The notes beneath the pieces are model-generated. The model made no database searches, was not told the origin of the DNA, and was given only the letters and a program-made list of their open reading frames with translations. Made by a program: the position numbers and the translations under genes. This document shows, piece by piece, positions 51,178 to 62,858 of a DNA stretch of 64,000 bases. Position 1 is the first letter of the stretch; each line of letters begins with the position of its first letter. The stretch comes from Xylocopa sonorina (lineage: Eukaryota > Arthropoda > Insecta > Hymenoptera > Apidae): contig NC_135200.1 in assembly GCF_050948175.1 (NCBI RefSeq), positions 6,997,001-7,061,000 on the forward strand, given 5' to 3'.

Positions 51178-51666
51178 ATGGAGGATGATCAGATCAACTG
51201 GAGTTCGGACGAATTCGATTTTGCCGCTTGGGATGGTGAACTTACATCGACTTCCGGCGGATTACGCCGCGAAGCGAAAGAATCCAGTGGTGAAGATAGT
51301 GATATAGTAAGAGGTGTAAGACGACGGAATTCATATATTTTGTATAAACTAGAAAAAAACAAAAAAGGGGAAAAGCCACTGAGCCATCTACGATTTTTGA
51401 AAACACTTGTCGAACAACTAAGAGGGTCGTATCGCCAGCAACGAGAGCAAGCGTCTACGTCGCATTTCGATGAAATCTGATTAAACGGGAAGCTCCACGT
51501 AATACTAAAAGAGCCAAAAAGGGACTGTAAGGTTTTTTCTGACCGCAACACGCCTGGAGGTAGGCGGGAAACTCCGTATTACTGTGATACGTGTCCTGAC
51601 AAACCTAGGATGCATCTTGGATATTGTTTCACAAAATATCACACCAAAACTAATTACAGAGTGTAA
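51178..51666 (+). pseudogene. Relic piggyBac-family transposase (N-terminus joined to C-terminal Cys-rich domain)
   Basis: ATG at 51178 (context AAATATGG) starts an acidic N-terminus (MEDDQINWSSDEFDF...), typical of piggyBac transposases. By about residue 60 the frame reaches the family's C-terminal block KPLSHLRFLKTLVEQLRG. A TGA at 51478-51480 interrupts the frame after 100 codons. Past it, the same frame continues with the cysteine-rich DNA-binding domain (GGRRETPYYCDTC, KPRMHLGYCF and a final YHT segment) and ends at TAA 51664-51666. The dimerisation and RNase H-like domains with the three catalytic aspartates are missing, so it is inactive by deletion as well as by the stop. In CKVFSDR the Phe stands where relatives usually have a second zinc-ligand Cys. 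TGA in place of an Arg CGA codon is a likely CpG-decay mutation. Whether the 100-residue product is made is unknown. Confidence 0.85.
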
Positions 51667-51722
51667 TATTCATTAAAATTTTGTAATACTTACTAAAATT
51701 TCTTGTTTTCGACATATAAATG

Positions 51723-51728
51723 AATAAA
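51723..51728 (+). terminator. Poly-A signal AATAAA of the transposase relic
   Basis: AATAAA lies 57 bases after the TAA stop and inside the transposon, the expected place for the 3' end signal of the original transposase mRNA. AATAAA is common in AT-rich DNA, so the assignment rests on position. Confidence 0.45.
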
Positions 51729-51852
51729 CTAGTGAAATTTTATTATTTATATACGTTTGTTTGCTTATAAATGTTTTTCAATTACTTGTAATGTGTTCGC
51801 CCAGTTTGGCCGAAATCGCCTCGAGTTGCTGGTTCGCGCGAGCGAAAAAGGC

Positions 51853-51867
51853 CTCGAGTGCAAAGGG
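51853..51867 (-). repeat. Right terminal inverted repeat, 15 bp
   Basis: Exact reverse complement of the left terminal repeat, directly followed by TTAA at 51868-51871. An inner CTCGAGT copy lies at 51820-51826. Confidence 0.9.
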
Positions 51868-51871
51868 TTAA
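51868..51871. repeat. TTAA target-site copy, right side of element
   Basis: Completes the TTAA target duplication with 50814-50817. Confidence 0.85.
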
Positions 51872-54800
51872 TCCTGTCCCGACCGCCACCAAACTTCGCC
51901 ACCGTTCTTTTGTTTCGTCGATCCAATTACAAAGGGGAGAGCCAGCTCAAAGCTGCTGGAGAGCGCGAGAGATCAGAAGCCGTACGAAACGACGATTCCG
52001 TTATTCCCGTTGGTTTCCGACGGGCCGAGCGATTTTCGTAACTTTCGCCTTAAAATTTCCCCGGGGAAAGTTCCGCCGCGCTCACCGATCGCTTCCTGGC
52101 GGAGCTGATTCCGCATTGAACGCCGGAAGCTGCCGCGCGGTGTCCTGGTTCGCCGGAAAAATTCCTATCCGACGATCTCTGCGAGCTGCTGCTGCTGCAC
52201 AGACTTTCGACTTTTTTTTTCCACGCTATCGCGTGTACGAGTCTCTTTATCCCGAAAGAACTGAAAGCGGAAGATGATGAAACGAAGAGACGACGAAGGC
52301 TTTTGAAAGCTTCGAGCTAATTAAAAATACCGCACGAGAAGCAGAGGAGCAGCAGACGTGCCAACTGGTACTCGCGAAGTTTCCATCGGATTTATAGAAA
52401 TTTGATCGAATGAGGTTGACGAACGAGCTATGTTTAAAAGCAGCGAGAACGAACACGAGCACACCTTGACATACAATCTGATCGTACGCACACGTTCGCG
52501 ACTGAACCGAGGAAAAATCTTACCGCACTGCATTCATCGCCAACCGCAATCAATGTCAGAATTCTCTGATGCTACATACCCACTGTTTATTAGCACAGTC
52601 GCGACATAATCACTACAAGTAACGTCCCTTGGAACATCCCTGGTAACTCTGCCTGAATTCTCGAGATCACACTCGAACGTTTCTTCGATTACACGGGTTG
52701 TGCGGGTTACGCAAATTTGATTCCATCGAAGACAATCGAGAATAAGGTACGATGAAACGAGAAGAAAAAAGAATTGACGAGTAAGACCGTGTTTCGTTTG
52801 GACATACGCGAGCACACGCGATGATCTCGCTGCGAACCGTAGGTACGATCGACCGCGATGATGATGCAGCGGGCAGTTATCCGGGTTAGACGCGGTGGCG
52901 TTAAAGCGCGCTAGAGAACGCTCGTCGCGAGGGCAGGCAGCAGCGCGCGATTGTTAGAGCTCCACTTGGCAATGGTGCCGGAGTTTTTGCTCCGAATATA
53001 AAATTAGGTCTGTTCGGGGCGCGCCGGGATCTCGAGGAGCCAGGGGACGCAAATAGATCGCGCCTCTAGAATGCGCCGCGTCTTATTCACACTTACGTAA
53101 ACAGGTCGCTCGAGAACGCGTCGCGTTCTACGTGAAAACCGTTCCCGGTCCTCCTGTCTCTTTCTCTGGCTGGCTGCAGAGAGGGTTTCGCTTCTTCTCG
53201 AGAGGATCGATCGCGTTCGATTCGGTCTCGAGCGACGCCAGCCTGCCCTCCGCGTGGCTCGAGGTGGTGATTCGCCACCGGGGGTGAAAAAGATTTCGAG
53301 TCGCCTCTCTCGTCTCTCTAGCGTCGGACGCGTCTATTAATAATAGAATCGTAAATGGGTTCGCTTCTGTTGGAATTTACAGGCGCCCAGTGAAGTATTC
53401 ATGCGCCGCGGATGAGTCTGGATTTCTATCGGAAATACGGTTCGCGAGCGAGCGCTGCATGGAGTACGAAACAGGGTGTATAATGGGTTCGCTCTCGATC
53501 GAGGCGCGCTTGATACTCGAATTTTATTAGATCGCGGGATGCTGGTTAAGCGAACGCAACCGGAGAGAATTCGATTTTACTTGGCAGAGTTTTTCGATAG
53601 CGAACATTATTTGTTCGATGCGTCTAACGATGATTTACAATAAATGAACAGCTCTGTGTCTAATGAAACCAGTGTGCAGAGATGGAAAATGAACTGGCAG
53701 AAGACGCACGAGTCGGATCAGCATGTTGCTGATCCACCTACGCTCAACCCTTCGACGCAATTATAGACGCGGAGCACACGTGTTCTCATTATCTAGCCAG
53801 CAAGAAACGATCCTCCTCGAGCGTGTTAAACACGCCTCGCGAAACTCCTCGGGAACCGTCAGCAGGTGTATACTTTTTTTTTTACGACAGGAAGTAGTCG
53901 GTGTGTGTACCGTCCATCGACAAGGAGGGAGCAGACGGGTACCGGAAGCTACGGAAGCAACGAGCTCGAGCCCATCCCCGGCAGGAAATTTGAATACGTT
54001 ACGACGCGGAGCCGCAGCGATGGAACACGGAACGGGTCGAAAGTTGTCGTTCGCAGAGCTCCGCGGCTCCGTCGATGCAGGGCTGTGTCCGTTCCACGGC
54101 GAAGAAGCTATCGATCGGTCCGTGTCTTGGAAACGTTTTATTCTTCGCTTCCCAGCCGCGTTCGACTCGCGTGCACGACGCGTTTCCCTCTGCCTCTGGC
54201 TCGACGCTCGAATTTCGTTCCACGGATATTGCCATTGCCTGCTTCCTTCTGCGAAATTCCAAGTCTCCGCGAGAAACCGATCCGCTCCTTTGAAAATTCG
54301 TCGGACGACTCGTTTCTGTGTTTTTTTCGTTTCGTTCAGAGGGTGAAATTGCGGGGGTGGTGTCGCAATATTTTAGAGAATGTTCGATAAGAGTTAAATG
54401 TTGCTTGCGAAATTAAAAAGTGTCAGAGTTCTTGCGTCTAATAACTGGTGGGACAGGTTAATGCTTGGGAAGGAATTTGCGAAATGTCGCGTTTCGACAC
54501 GCAGAATTCGCGTTCTTCCGGTTGCCTATTAGGAAACTAATCGCGCAACGGAGTAGTTAAAACGTGAACGGGACTCCGTGCGTTCCCGTGCAATTTTAGA
54601 GCCTATAAATCGTTATTACGCGAGGAAATAACGAGGGAATCGTATCGCGGGACGAAATAATTTCCCTCGTCGGTCACAGCTAGCGGACAGGTTGCGACTC
54701 CTCGTTATATTTCTGGCTCGATGTGAATCTACGATTCGAACGGTCTATCGATGAACTTCCGGCTGAAATATTTCTACGAAAGTAATCAGAGTTAGTGCGG

Positions 54801-57800
54801 TCTGGTGTCGGAGTTATTGCATCGAGCTGGCTACAAATCTCGATTTACGAGCACGGGATCTAGATATTAGCGAGACATCGACCGCTATCCGGATGCTTCA
54901 ACCTTTCCCGTACTTTTTCCCTTCCTTTTATCGAGAAACTGTACGTGCCACGTAATTTTTCTTCGTTCCCAGAGTTCGATTCCGCGAACAATTCTCAACT
55001 GGAGAGAAATTATTATTCGAATGTCGCGCACCGTGTTTCTTCAACAATTTTCAAATTCGAGACGAAGAAATAAAAGAACACGATATTATATTTCTACAGC
55101 CTAAGCTGGGGACTTGGTAAATTTCTCTTAGAAATTAAACCTCCCGTAACATCCTCCAGACGCGAGTCTCCACCCCAGTTTAAAGACCCCGTCGTAGAAT
55201 CCCCCCGAAAAATCGCCAATTTCAAGCCGTTCGTTCGGCATTCAGCACCGCGGTTATCGATTTCCGAACCGTAATAAACCCCTTTCGAGGGAGTCGAGCT
55301 CTACCCGTGCGCGACGCGCCCGAAAGATCCCCCTCGAAGGCGTTCACGAGACTCGCGACTACCCCTCGAGCATCCCTCGCGAAATAGCGTCGTCGAATTA
55401 CTTTTCGCCTCCTATTCTCGCTCTATCAGAAATCGTAGCAGCTGAGAAGTTGCGTTGGATAACAGCGAGAGAAAGCCTTCCTCGGTCTCGCGATCACCGC
55501 CGCGAGCTCTGTCCCGCGATCGATCGCGCCAGCAACCCCTTTTCCGCGCGATGAAAATCGCTGCCAGCCCTGAGGAGGCTCCCTCGTTTCGCAACGGGCG
55601 CGCCACCCTCAAAGGAGCCAGTTTTCGCGGGGAACGCGTCGAGAAACTGTCGGCCACCAATCCGCAACCCTTTGGCCAGCTTTCACGGCTCGATCGGACC
55701 TCGTTAGAGCCGCCGCTTTCTTTTATGCAGTCCGTGTCAGCTACTTGAGGGGTGCTCCGTGGCTCCCTTTTACGTGGTAATTCAAATTACACCGAACGCT
55801 CCTCTTTTCGCCCTCTTTGCTCGTTTTGCTTTTTCTTTTCGCCCCTCTCTTTTCCGCTTCCTTCCTCTTTCGCGGTTGCCGGGCTCGGTTGTTTTTGGCG
55901 GTTGATTGCCTCGCCCGTCCGTGAGCTCGTTCGAGGCGAGAAGACCCGGAGGAAAGTTTTTCAGCCGACGAGTGGAAAAGTTGATCGAGTACGGGAGGAG
56001 TATCGTGGTATTAAATAGTTGGCGGTGGAAGGAATTTTTTCGCTTGGTTTTCGAAATTGCGCAGGTTGTACGGTTTTAGATAGCGCGAGCCAATGAATGG
56101 TAATTGCAGTGGCTGTATGGATGCAGATCTTTAGAAATTCTGGTAATTCAGCGGAATTTTTTCGGTTCTTCTTTCAATGTTCATATCCTCTGCTTAGAGA
56201 ACGTTCTTTTAAAAGTACTAATGTTATTAACAAGTAATCGAATCGACAATGTCTACAATTCGAAAGATTCTCTCGAAGTAAAGGTGTATCCGAGTGATTA
56301 CGAAGCTTCCAAAGAAAGTACGGAAATGACGATCAACTAAAATAATATAGTTGCATATCTTGAGAGGACGAGATGAAAAAGAAGGAGAAGTACAGTTCCG
56401 TTAATCGACATATTTTGGTAAAAAGAATTTCCTACAGCGGTGCACTTCCTGCCGCGAGCCTGTGGGAACGTTCCGCTGGCTTTGGCGGAGGAGCAAGGCG
56501 TGGCTCGCTTATCGCGGAGACACGCAGGCGTCCGAGATGATTGTCGAAACTGCGGCGGCCGTATCCGAAACCGCGATACGGAAGAGCAAACACCGATAGG
56601 ATTTCCGCGAGCGCGCGGTTTCCGCACGGACGGGCGAAGAATTCCTCGGCGGAGGGGCGGCTCGCCACGAAAATCCGCGGAAACGACGCCTTCGTCGCCT
56701 CGTTTCGAGGAGGAATCGCGTGTGAAACTCTCGCGAACAGCTACAGCGTTTCGTGATTTCTTAGAAATGTTGCGATTGGGGTAGATTTTTGTTATTTTTT
56801 TTGCGTACGAAATATTATTGAGGAATATTCTACTTTGTAATTTGGTCACTTCGTCGAAGGATCGAGACCTCTACTGCTTTGCCTTCCACGAATTAGAAAC
56901 TAGAAAGGACTTAATCTCGAAGAAAGATTAAAAGTCCTTCGTTCTCCTATTCATTTGACCGTGGATGAATCTACTGGTACGCGAATTGAAGAACTTAGAA
57001 AGCTTCACGGAGGAATTCGAATTAATCATCTCTGCTTAACTTGTTCCGACTAATTTAACCGTGGAAATTCTACCAAGTACTCACCTTTCGACCGCTCTAA
57101 CAGTGCACAATCTCCAAGAAATCTAGCCTAGCCTTTCATTCGAACAATCACGCGATGACGTCGATCGACGATTAAAAGTCTGCAGTCAGGATTCCGCGAA
57201 GAAACGATCTCCAAGACCGGTTGGTGACTACTTGCAAATTAATAAGGATAAAACGATCTACGCGGATCAACGTAAACGATGGCAATTAGAAAGGCTGCAT
57301 TGCACACGATATTTCACTCGGATGGTATACTCGTTATACTCTGCTCCTCTGTTCGTATATTTTAAATAATTACTAGCGAATCCTCACGATTTATCGAGAG
57401 AACAATTTGGCTTTAAAAAAATTCCAATTTTTCCGCTTAATCATTTAGATAGGCGCTATGTATCAGCGCTTCTCAATATAATTCGAAAGTTGTACAAAAG
57501 AATTTTGAATGCAGAGAAGAATTACTAAGTGGACGCGAATGTTTTAGAAAATCCGCAGCTATCATTCGCGATACAATTTCTAAACTTCCTCGTTTAACTT
57601 TACGGTCTCCTCGTGATTCCCACAGTGGGTTGGTACGTTTCTCCTTTTCCTAAGCCATTTCCCCCTGCACTTTTCGTTCCGCGAAAATCAATTGTTTCAC
57701 CTAGGCGTTATCTAGCAATTATCGAGCGAACGGCGCCGTTTCTCAACTACTCGGTGCAATAACCAGGAACGATAAGGTGAAGTAATTCTCGCCGGGATTT

Positions 57801-58287
57801 CCCAAGTGTCCTGTCTCCGGCGGTGTTCTCCCGATTGCGGCCGCCCCGTTCCCCGTTTCGTGGGGCAGTTTCAAACGACGATAATGCTGCCCGGCTTAAT
57901 TGATAATATTTTATAGCGGCCCGCTTCGTCTTTCTGCTTCTGCCGCCTCCGCGTAATTGCGGGCGTAGCTCGCAGGGAAACGCGCGGATGAAACGAACTC
58001 GCGTCGAGGCGAGGCGAACTTTTGCGCGTCGTGGACGCCGATCGTTACGCGGTCGAGGGTAATTTAATTAGATCGCGGGTGCAATTAACCGGTGATCGAT
58101 TAATTGAAACCAAGGAGCATCTCGAAGTCGAGATTTCGGTGCTCCTTCGCGATCCGGGAGAAGTACATCCCTCTTTAATTGATACGAAACCGGTGACCTA
58201 AATTCTGCCACGCTATAGAGCATTTCTCTTTCATCGATTACTGGTCTCCATGGCTCTTCTCGGCGCTCGTTTGTAAAATAGAATAGA
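51872..58287. other. Non-coding stretch, no supported gene
   Basis: Mixed DNA with CpG-rich islands at about 52060-52160, 53940-54140 and 55300-55760. Plus-strand frames at 53723-54346 (207 codons) and 53866-54390 (174) overlap each other and a minus-strand frame and match nothing I recognise. After an acceptor-like TGTTGGAATTTACAG ending at about 53381, a 48-codon frame contains KYSCAADESG, but no matching donor follows. AT-rich DNA prevails at 56780-57600. A GC-rich stretch around 57800-58000 is followed by TAATTAG/TTAATTG homeodomain-like words near 58064-58107. Confidence 0.5.
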
Positions 58288-58293
58288 CAGCGT

Positions 58294-58308
58294 TATATAT
58301 ATATATAT
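58294..58308. repeat. (TA)n microsatellite
   Basis: About seven to eight TA units. Confidence 0.85.
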
Positions 58309-59884
58309 TTCACTCGCGTCTGTCTGGTCGACCCGAATCACGTTTGTCGCCAAAAATCCCCCTCGAACGTCTCGCCGTTATATTTATTTCAAACGAGCTT
58401 CGGCAGAATAACGTCCTTCGACTAATAAGGCAGGCAGATGTCCAAGAGAAAGTTAATCTAACCACAGAGATAAAATAAAGAAGAGAGACAGAAAGGGTGA
58501 ACGTACGGGTGTTATGTCAAGAAACGAACTAAATATACCCGCGAACCAGCGAAATACAGATTCGCGGTGGCGAGCGAAAAACACCAGACGCCTTTCATTC
58601 ATAAATTTCTCAATCGGAACCCACTTCAACTGGGAACGATCTCGCAAACGAAAGGAAACCATTCCCCCGGATCCCTTCAATTCATTAATAACAACCCACT
58701 CGAAAATCCTCCGCCGCAATAACGCTGGTGCCGATCGTAAATAACTCTCCGCGGGCATCCATCGATCCACGATCGGCACAATATTTACCCGCGTCCGGTG
58801 TTACGTTTTCATTGCTCTCGATTAATCGTTCCGCGCGGCGAAACCGGCCGCGAGTTACCAAAATTTCGCCTGGCCGTCGAACAGAGAAAACAGCCCCACC
58901 GCGAAAAGCATAACGAGCTTAACGCGTCGAGCGATTAATACCGCTGGCAAAGTCCCGACGATCGACGATCATCGAGGAGCCATTTACGAAGCCGACGAGC
59001 GACGATCGTAAAGTCCCACGACCCAGCCGGCCGTGGACACCCACGAAATAACCGACGAATCTGCAGCGCGTCTGCACCCGAGTCCTGGAGATGATAACCG
59101 GCACTATTTTCCCGGATAATGGTCCTGCCTTTCTTCCACTTCTTCTCCTTCTTCTTCTTCTTTCTCTTCTTTCTTGCTCCTTCTATTCTTCTATCTCGTC
59201 CACGGCTCCGCAACGAGGAGCCAATAGTCTCTTTTTAGCTATTAAGTTCGCAGCCACCGATTCAAACGTTCGCTGCAGACGACCGAATTATCGAGCGACC
59301 ACCGACGACGCTGGTTTTACTTCCGCGTTCGTCGAGGCTCGTCGACGATCTTTCGAGTAGACTCGCCTGGTCTTTTTCCTTCCTTTCTTCTCTACGTTTT
59401 CGGTCTGCGAGTGAAGCGATCGTGACGAGTGTCCCTCGAAGCTGCTTCTGGTTCCAAAATCAGAAGCTGAGTTAACCTCTTCGTTCGGCTGTCTCCTCGA
59501 CTAAAACTAGAAACATTCACAGGTACGCGAAAGGTGAGAAACTTTGGATAGAATTCTATCTCGAGAGAGAATCAACCCCTAAACTCAGATGACAGAAGAA
59601 ATCCCAATCTTGTCCCGTTCTTCGTCAATTCGCCGACAACACCTGCACCGCGAACAGCTTCGCCCTTCCTCGTCTCGAGAAAGAAAAATCCTGATGAAAA
59701 AACGCTTCCATTCCAGCTCGTCGATATTGAATCCGCCAAACAGGATCCCTATCGGTGGCACAGTAATTTCCGGAAGAGCCCAAAGTCGAACGGATTGACC
59801 CAGGTCGGTTCTGTTCCTTCGTTTCGACGGCTTTTCTCCACCCTCTCCCGCGAGAGAGCGTTCTCTCTGTCGGATTTAGGGCGC
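58309..59884. other. Non-coding stretch, no supported gene
   Basis: Mixed DNA. A long pyrimidine tract (CTTCTTCTCCTTCTT..., about 59138-59180) could be a splice-acceptor region or a simple repeat; its complement makes a spurious Lys-rich minus-strand frame (58935-59213). No gene was recognised. Confidence 0.55.
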
Positions 59885-60360
59885 TATTTAAATAGAGGCT
59901 TATAGGGCACAGCCCCTCCCTCCCTCTCTCTCTCTCTCTCTCTCCCTCCCTCCCTCTCTGGTCTCCATTCTCTCCCTCTCTGTTTCGCCCCTTGTTATCT
60001 GGAGCAGCGTCGGTCCGTGTCTGCGGAGGCTGTGTCGTATTGATCTGTCGCCGCGCTAGGGTGCGCGGAAAGAGAGGGAAAAGCGGGCGAGCCTCGGTAA
60101 TTTATCGCGGGCCACGCCACCGAGATGATACGAGCGCGACGCCTCCGCGAGCGGATCCGATCGAAGACTCGTCGAGACGCTCCTCCGCGTCCTCTCCCTC
60201 CGGAAGACCGTAATTCGGTCACGCGCTCGATCGATCCGAGCGCGCGACGCCGTTCGACGATTAATCGGTGGCCAGCGAATTGCGATTTGCTTTCTGCGCT
60301 TGCTGACAAGCTGTGCTCTTTCGTTTTCTACCCTCTCGCGGAATCGTAGCACTGAGAGCA
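59885..60360 (+). promoter_or_regulatory. Possible promoter: TATTTAAATAG box, CT tract and CpG island
   Basis: TATTTAAATAG at 59885-59895 resembles a TATA element, with a weak Initiator-like CACAG (A at 59911) 26 bases downstream. It is followed by a pyrimidine tract (59913-59989) containing about 10 TC units, then a strongly CpG-rich block to 60360. CT tracts just downstream of insect transcription starts are common, but so are random matches of this kind. No spliced first exon or coding region was found, so both the promoter role and the strand are tentative. Confidence 0.25.
59913..59989. repeat. Pyrimidine tract with (TC)n core
   Basis: Nearly pure C/T over about 75 bases with a (TC)n core at about 59925-59943. 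It could act as a GAGA-factor-type site on the other strand, or form triplex DNA. It may also be a simple microsatellite. Confidence 0.85.
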
Positions 60361-62796
60361 CTGTCTTCGTAGTTGGTTAAGGTTGATCTCTGTTCGAGTT
60401 TCTTTTCGCTCGGGACACAGGAATTGTGTGTAACGATAGAACGGTATCAAGGTTAGATAGAGCGTTGGTGTATTACCAGCTGTTTAAAAATAACCTCGGC
60501 TACGAGTTCGAACTTCCGTCGAATCGTTGGACGATTTCGTCATCGGCGATCAGTTCGATTCCACGCGGTTCACTGTCCTCCGTTGGAGCGCGTCGAAATT
60601 CAAGGGCGCCGCGAGTGGAACGCTCGCGCGAGTCCATCGAGCGAGCCTATTAAATCGACGAATTCCTACATCGATCGCGTAGTCAGCAAAGCAGATTTCA
60701 CGGTTTTTGTATCGAACGCAACGTTTCTGAATTGAGAGAAATGCGAACGTGGCTCACGAGCGATCTTTTGCCGTTGGTGTGAAACGAGGAGTCTCGTGTT
60801 CGAACCTTCTTCTTTCTAACGAGCAAGATCGCAACGCGGTCACGTGCAGTGGAGAAGCAGACGCGCGCAAAAATGATTAATTATACATGTGGCGCGTTCA
60901 CCTCCCCAGAAGGAGTCGTCGCGCTGCTCGTTTCCCGAAAGCGGACGGGAAACGAGATCGTCGAGACGTCACGCGACTAGTTCAGCACGTGTTCGCTGTC
61001 GAATGTCACAGCTGCCTTGGAAGAATGCTGATCGCGACGCGTCAAGTTGTTTCCTCGGTTCGCGCGAGGAAATAGAGACAGGAAGCGTCAAGATGTTTGC
61101 CAGTTTTTCCGACAAACTACATTACAAAACCTTGAGAATTCTTAACTCAAAAATATGAAATGACGATAAACGCGTGCGTTAACTACGCTACGAAGGGTCA
61201 TCGCGTCTACAGTAGGTGGAATATGACCGAAGGAATAAAAATACGCGATCTCATGGCCGTCTTCTATACCTGAAATCACATATACAATCGCTACGTATGC
61301 ACTTACTCGCGTGTATGCATACAAAAGCCGTTTTTAAAGCTGTACATAGACGCACGAAAGAAATCAATAGTACCTAGGTACACACAAGCGAGCATGGGTA
61401 ATTCATTTAGTTTCCTCGAACGCTGTTTCGACCTTCCAACGAAGCCAATATAAAACCGCTCTTCCCACCGTCTTTCTAATGACGCGCGGACATTAATATC
61501 GGCGTCGTAACCGGGAAAGTCGGGTGGCGCGATAACAGTTCGCCGTGCGAAATAAATTTCCATCTCGTTCTCGAAAGGGAAGCGTTTGAAAGGGCGCTCG
61601 CAGGAGGCGATCGATCGATCCGCGGCGGTGGTGATCCTTTGGCGCAGGGCATCGACGCCTCGATGCGGCAAAAAGGGTGGCAGAAGGTCGCTGGGAACGG
61701 TAACACTGGGCCCAACGAGTCGATTCGTTTACGTAGCGACGTCTGCTCGACCTTTAAAACACTGGCGTGCACGCGCACGTGAGCCCATCGGTTGTATAAC
61801 CGGTCGTTACGTAACGCCGATTCCGCGCGGTTTCCTCGCCCGTCCGATCATTGTTGGAGCAGAGCGGTCGCAGGCGAGAGGAGGAATTCATCGACTGCTC
61901 CGAGGACGAGATGCGTCGACCTTCGAAGGTCCCGCCGGTGGCAGCCTTGAGTCGCGTGAAAGGAGGAAAGACAGCCGTCGCCGCTGGATCGAGTTGCTGG
62001 CTGCCGATCGATGTTGTTACTGGGTTTTTCAGCGAATCAGATCTTATTGAGAAATTTCATTTTGTATCGTCGAACTGCAAGTGTCGATTGGCTCGTCGAG
62101 TATTTGGAAAGGTCATCTTGGATACTCGAGAGCTGCTGAAGTGCGGCGAAAGAGAAACTGAGCGAGGGGAACGAGTCAGGGATAGGTCAGACGCGTAAGA
62201 GTGTAAATGATTGTTCGCTCACTTTTTTTAGAGTCTATCGGCTATTTTAACTACTTTGTAGAGTTGGAATTGTATCGAATGGCGGTACGATGGTATTCTG
62301 ATACGTCGACGATTCTCTCGCTACTTTTACGATGGTGAACGACGTAATGGTGTTCGTAATCAAAGGTTGATAACACACATCTGTTGTTATTGATCGTTAT
62401 GGGAACTAATTATAGGAAATAAACAGCTATTTAGTTTTAAGTAGCGGTTGGCGTCTGACTAATCTCGCCACAGTCTACTGTGACGGTGCGAGTCATTGCT
62501 TGTGAGACTGACACCGTAGCAAATGGCGGATTGGAGTGGCAATTATTAAACAATTCATTGTCAAACGTGTCGGAAAGATAAACTGCACAAAATCTCCCGC
62601 GTAGGTACATTATTATATATATATATGTACAATGGGAGTATGCAAATGTTTCTCTGAATTTCTGTTATTTCTTTCTTTACACGTAGCAAATAGGAAATCC
62701 TGTGGATTCGCTGAAAACAATTACCCGGCTGAAATTTCCTTGAAAAAAAAGAGAGAAAAAAAACGAGAAAAAGAAACAAAATCCACTCTAAGCGCG
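60361..62796. other. Non-coding stretch, no supported gene
   Basis: CpG-rich at 60880-61060 and 61600-62010, otherwise mixed. Frames at 61303-61671 (minus, 122 codons) and 61586-62050 (plus, 154) overlap on opposite strands and are unrecognised. A short (TA)n run lies at 62612-62626. Confidence 0.55.
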
Positions 62797-62858
62797 ATTA
62801 TACGCACGTACACATTGTTTGAGTAGGCGTAACTAAACAATGTGTGTGTACACATAAT
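62797..62858. ncRNA. Pre-miRNA-like imperfect hairpin, unidentified
   Basis: GTACACATTGTTT (62808-62820) pairs with AAACAATGTGTGTGTAC (62835-62851) over 13 bp with one 4-nt bulge, around a 14-nt loop. An outer ATTAT/ATAAT pairing (62797-62801 with 62854-62858) extends it across an asymmetric internal loop. Length and loop size resemble a short miRNA precursor, but neither arm matches a miRNA I know, and the stem is shorter than the usual 22 bp or more. An AT-rich hairpin with no RNA product is equally possible. Confidence 0.2.

Larger units (their letters stand above)
50818..51867 (+). mobile_element. piggyBac-type transposon, internally deleted, 1,050 bp
   Basis: Both ends carry the perfect 15-bp terminal inverted repeat CCCTTTGCACTCGAG (50818-50832; inverted at 51853-51867), each flanked by TTAA, the target site of the piggyBac superfamily. 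Inside the left end lie 44-bp tandem repeats (50826 to about 51000). Inside the right end ACTCGAG recurs 33 bases from the terminal copy. The interior holds a relic transposase gene (51178-51666) with a poly-A signal. Autonomous members need roughly 550-650 codons, and only about 160 remain, so this copy cannot make a working enzyme and could move only in trans. The intact ends and target sites suggest insertion was not very ancient. Confidence 0.9.

Noticed and set aside
53382..53526. Splice-acceptor-led frame containing KYSCAADESG, reminiscent of an Ig-domain C-terminal strand
   Set aside because: No convincing donor follows, the rest of the frame is not Ig-like, and no partner exon was found.
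53723..54390. Overlapping 207- and 174-codon plus-strand frames
   Set aside because: Two frames of the same DNA plus a minus-strand frame are all open. None is recognisable.
62735..62785. A/G-rich Lys/Glu-coding stretch as a gene fragment
   Set aside because: It is a low-complexity purine tract. The open frame is a by-product of composition.
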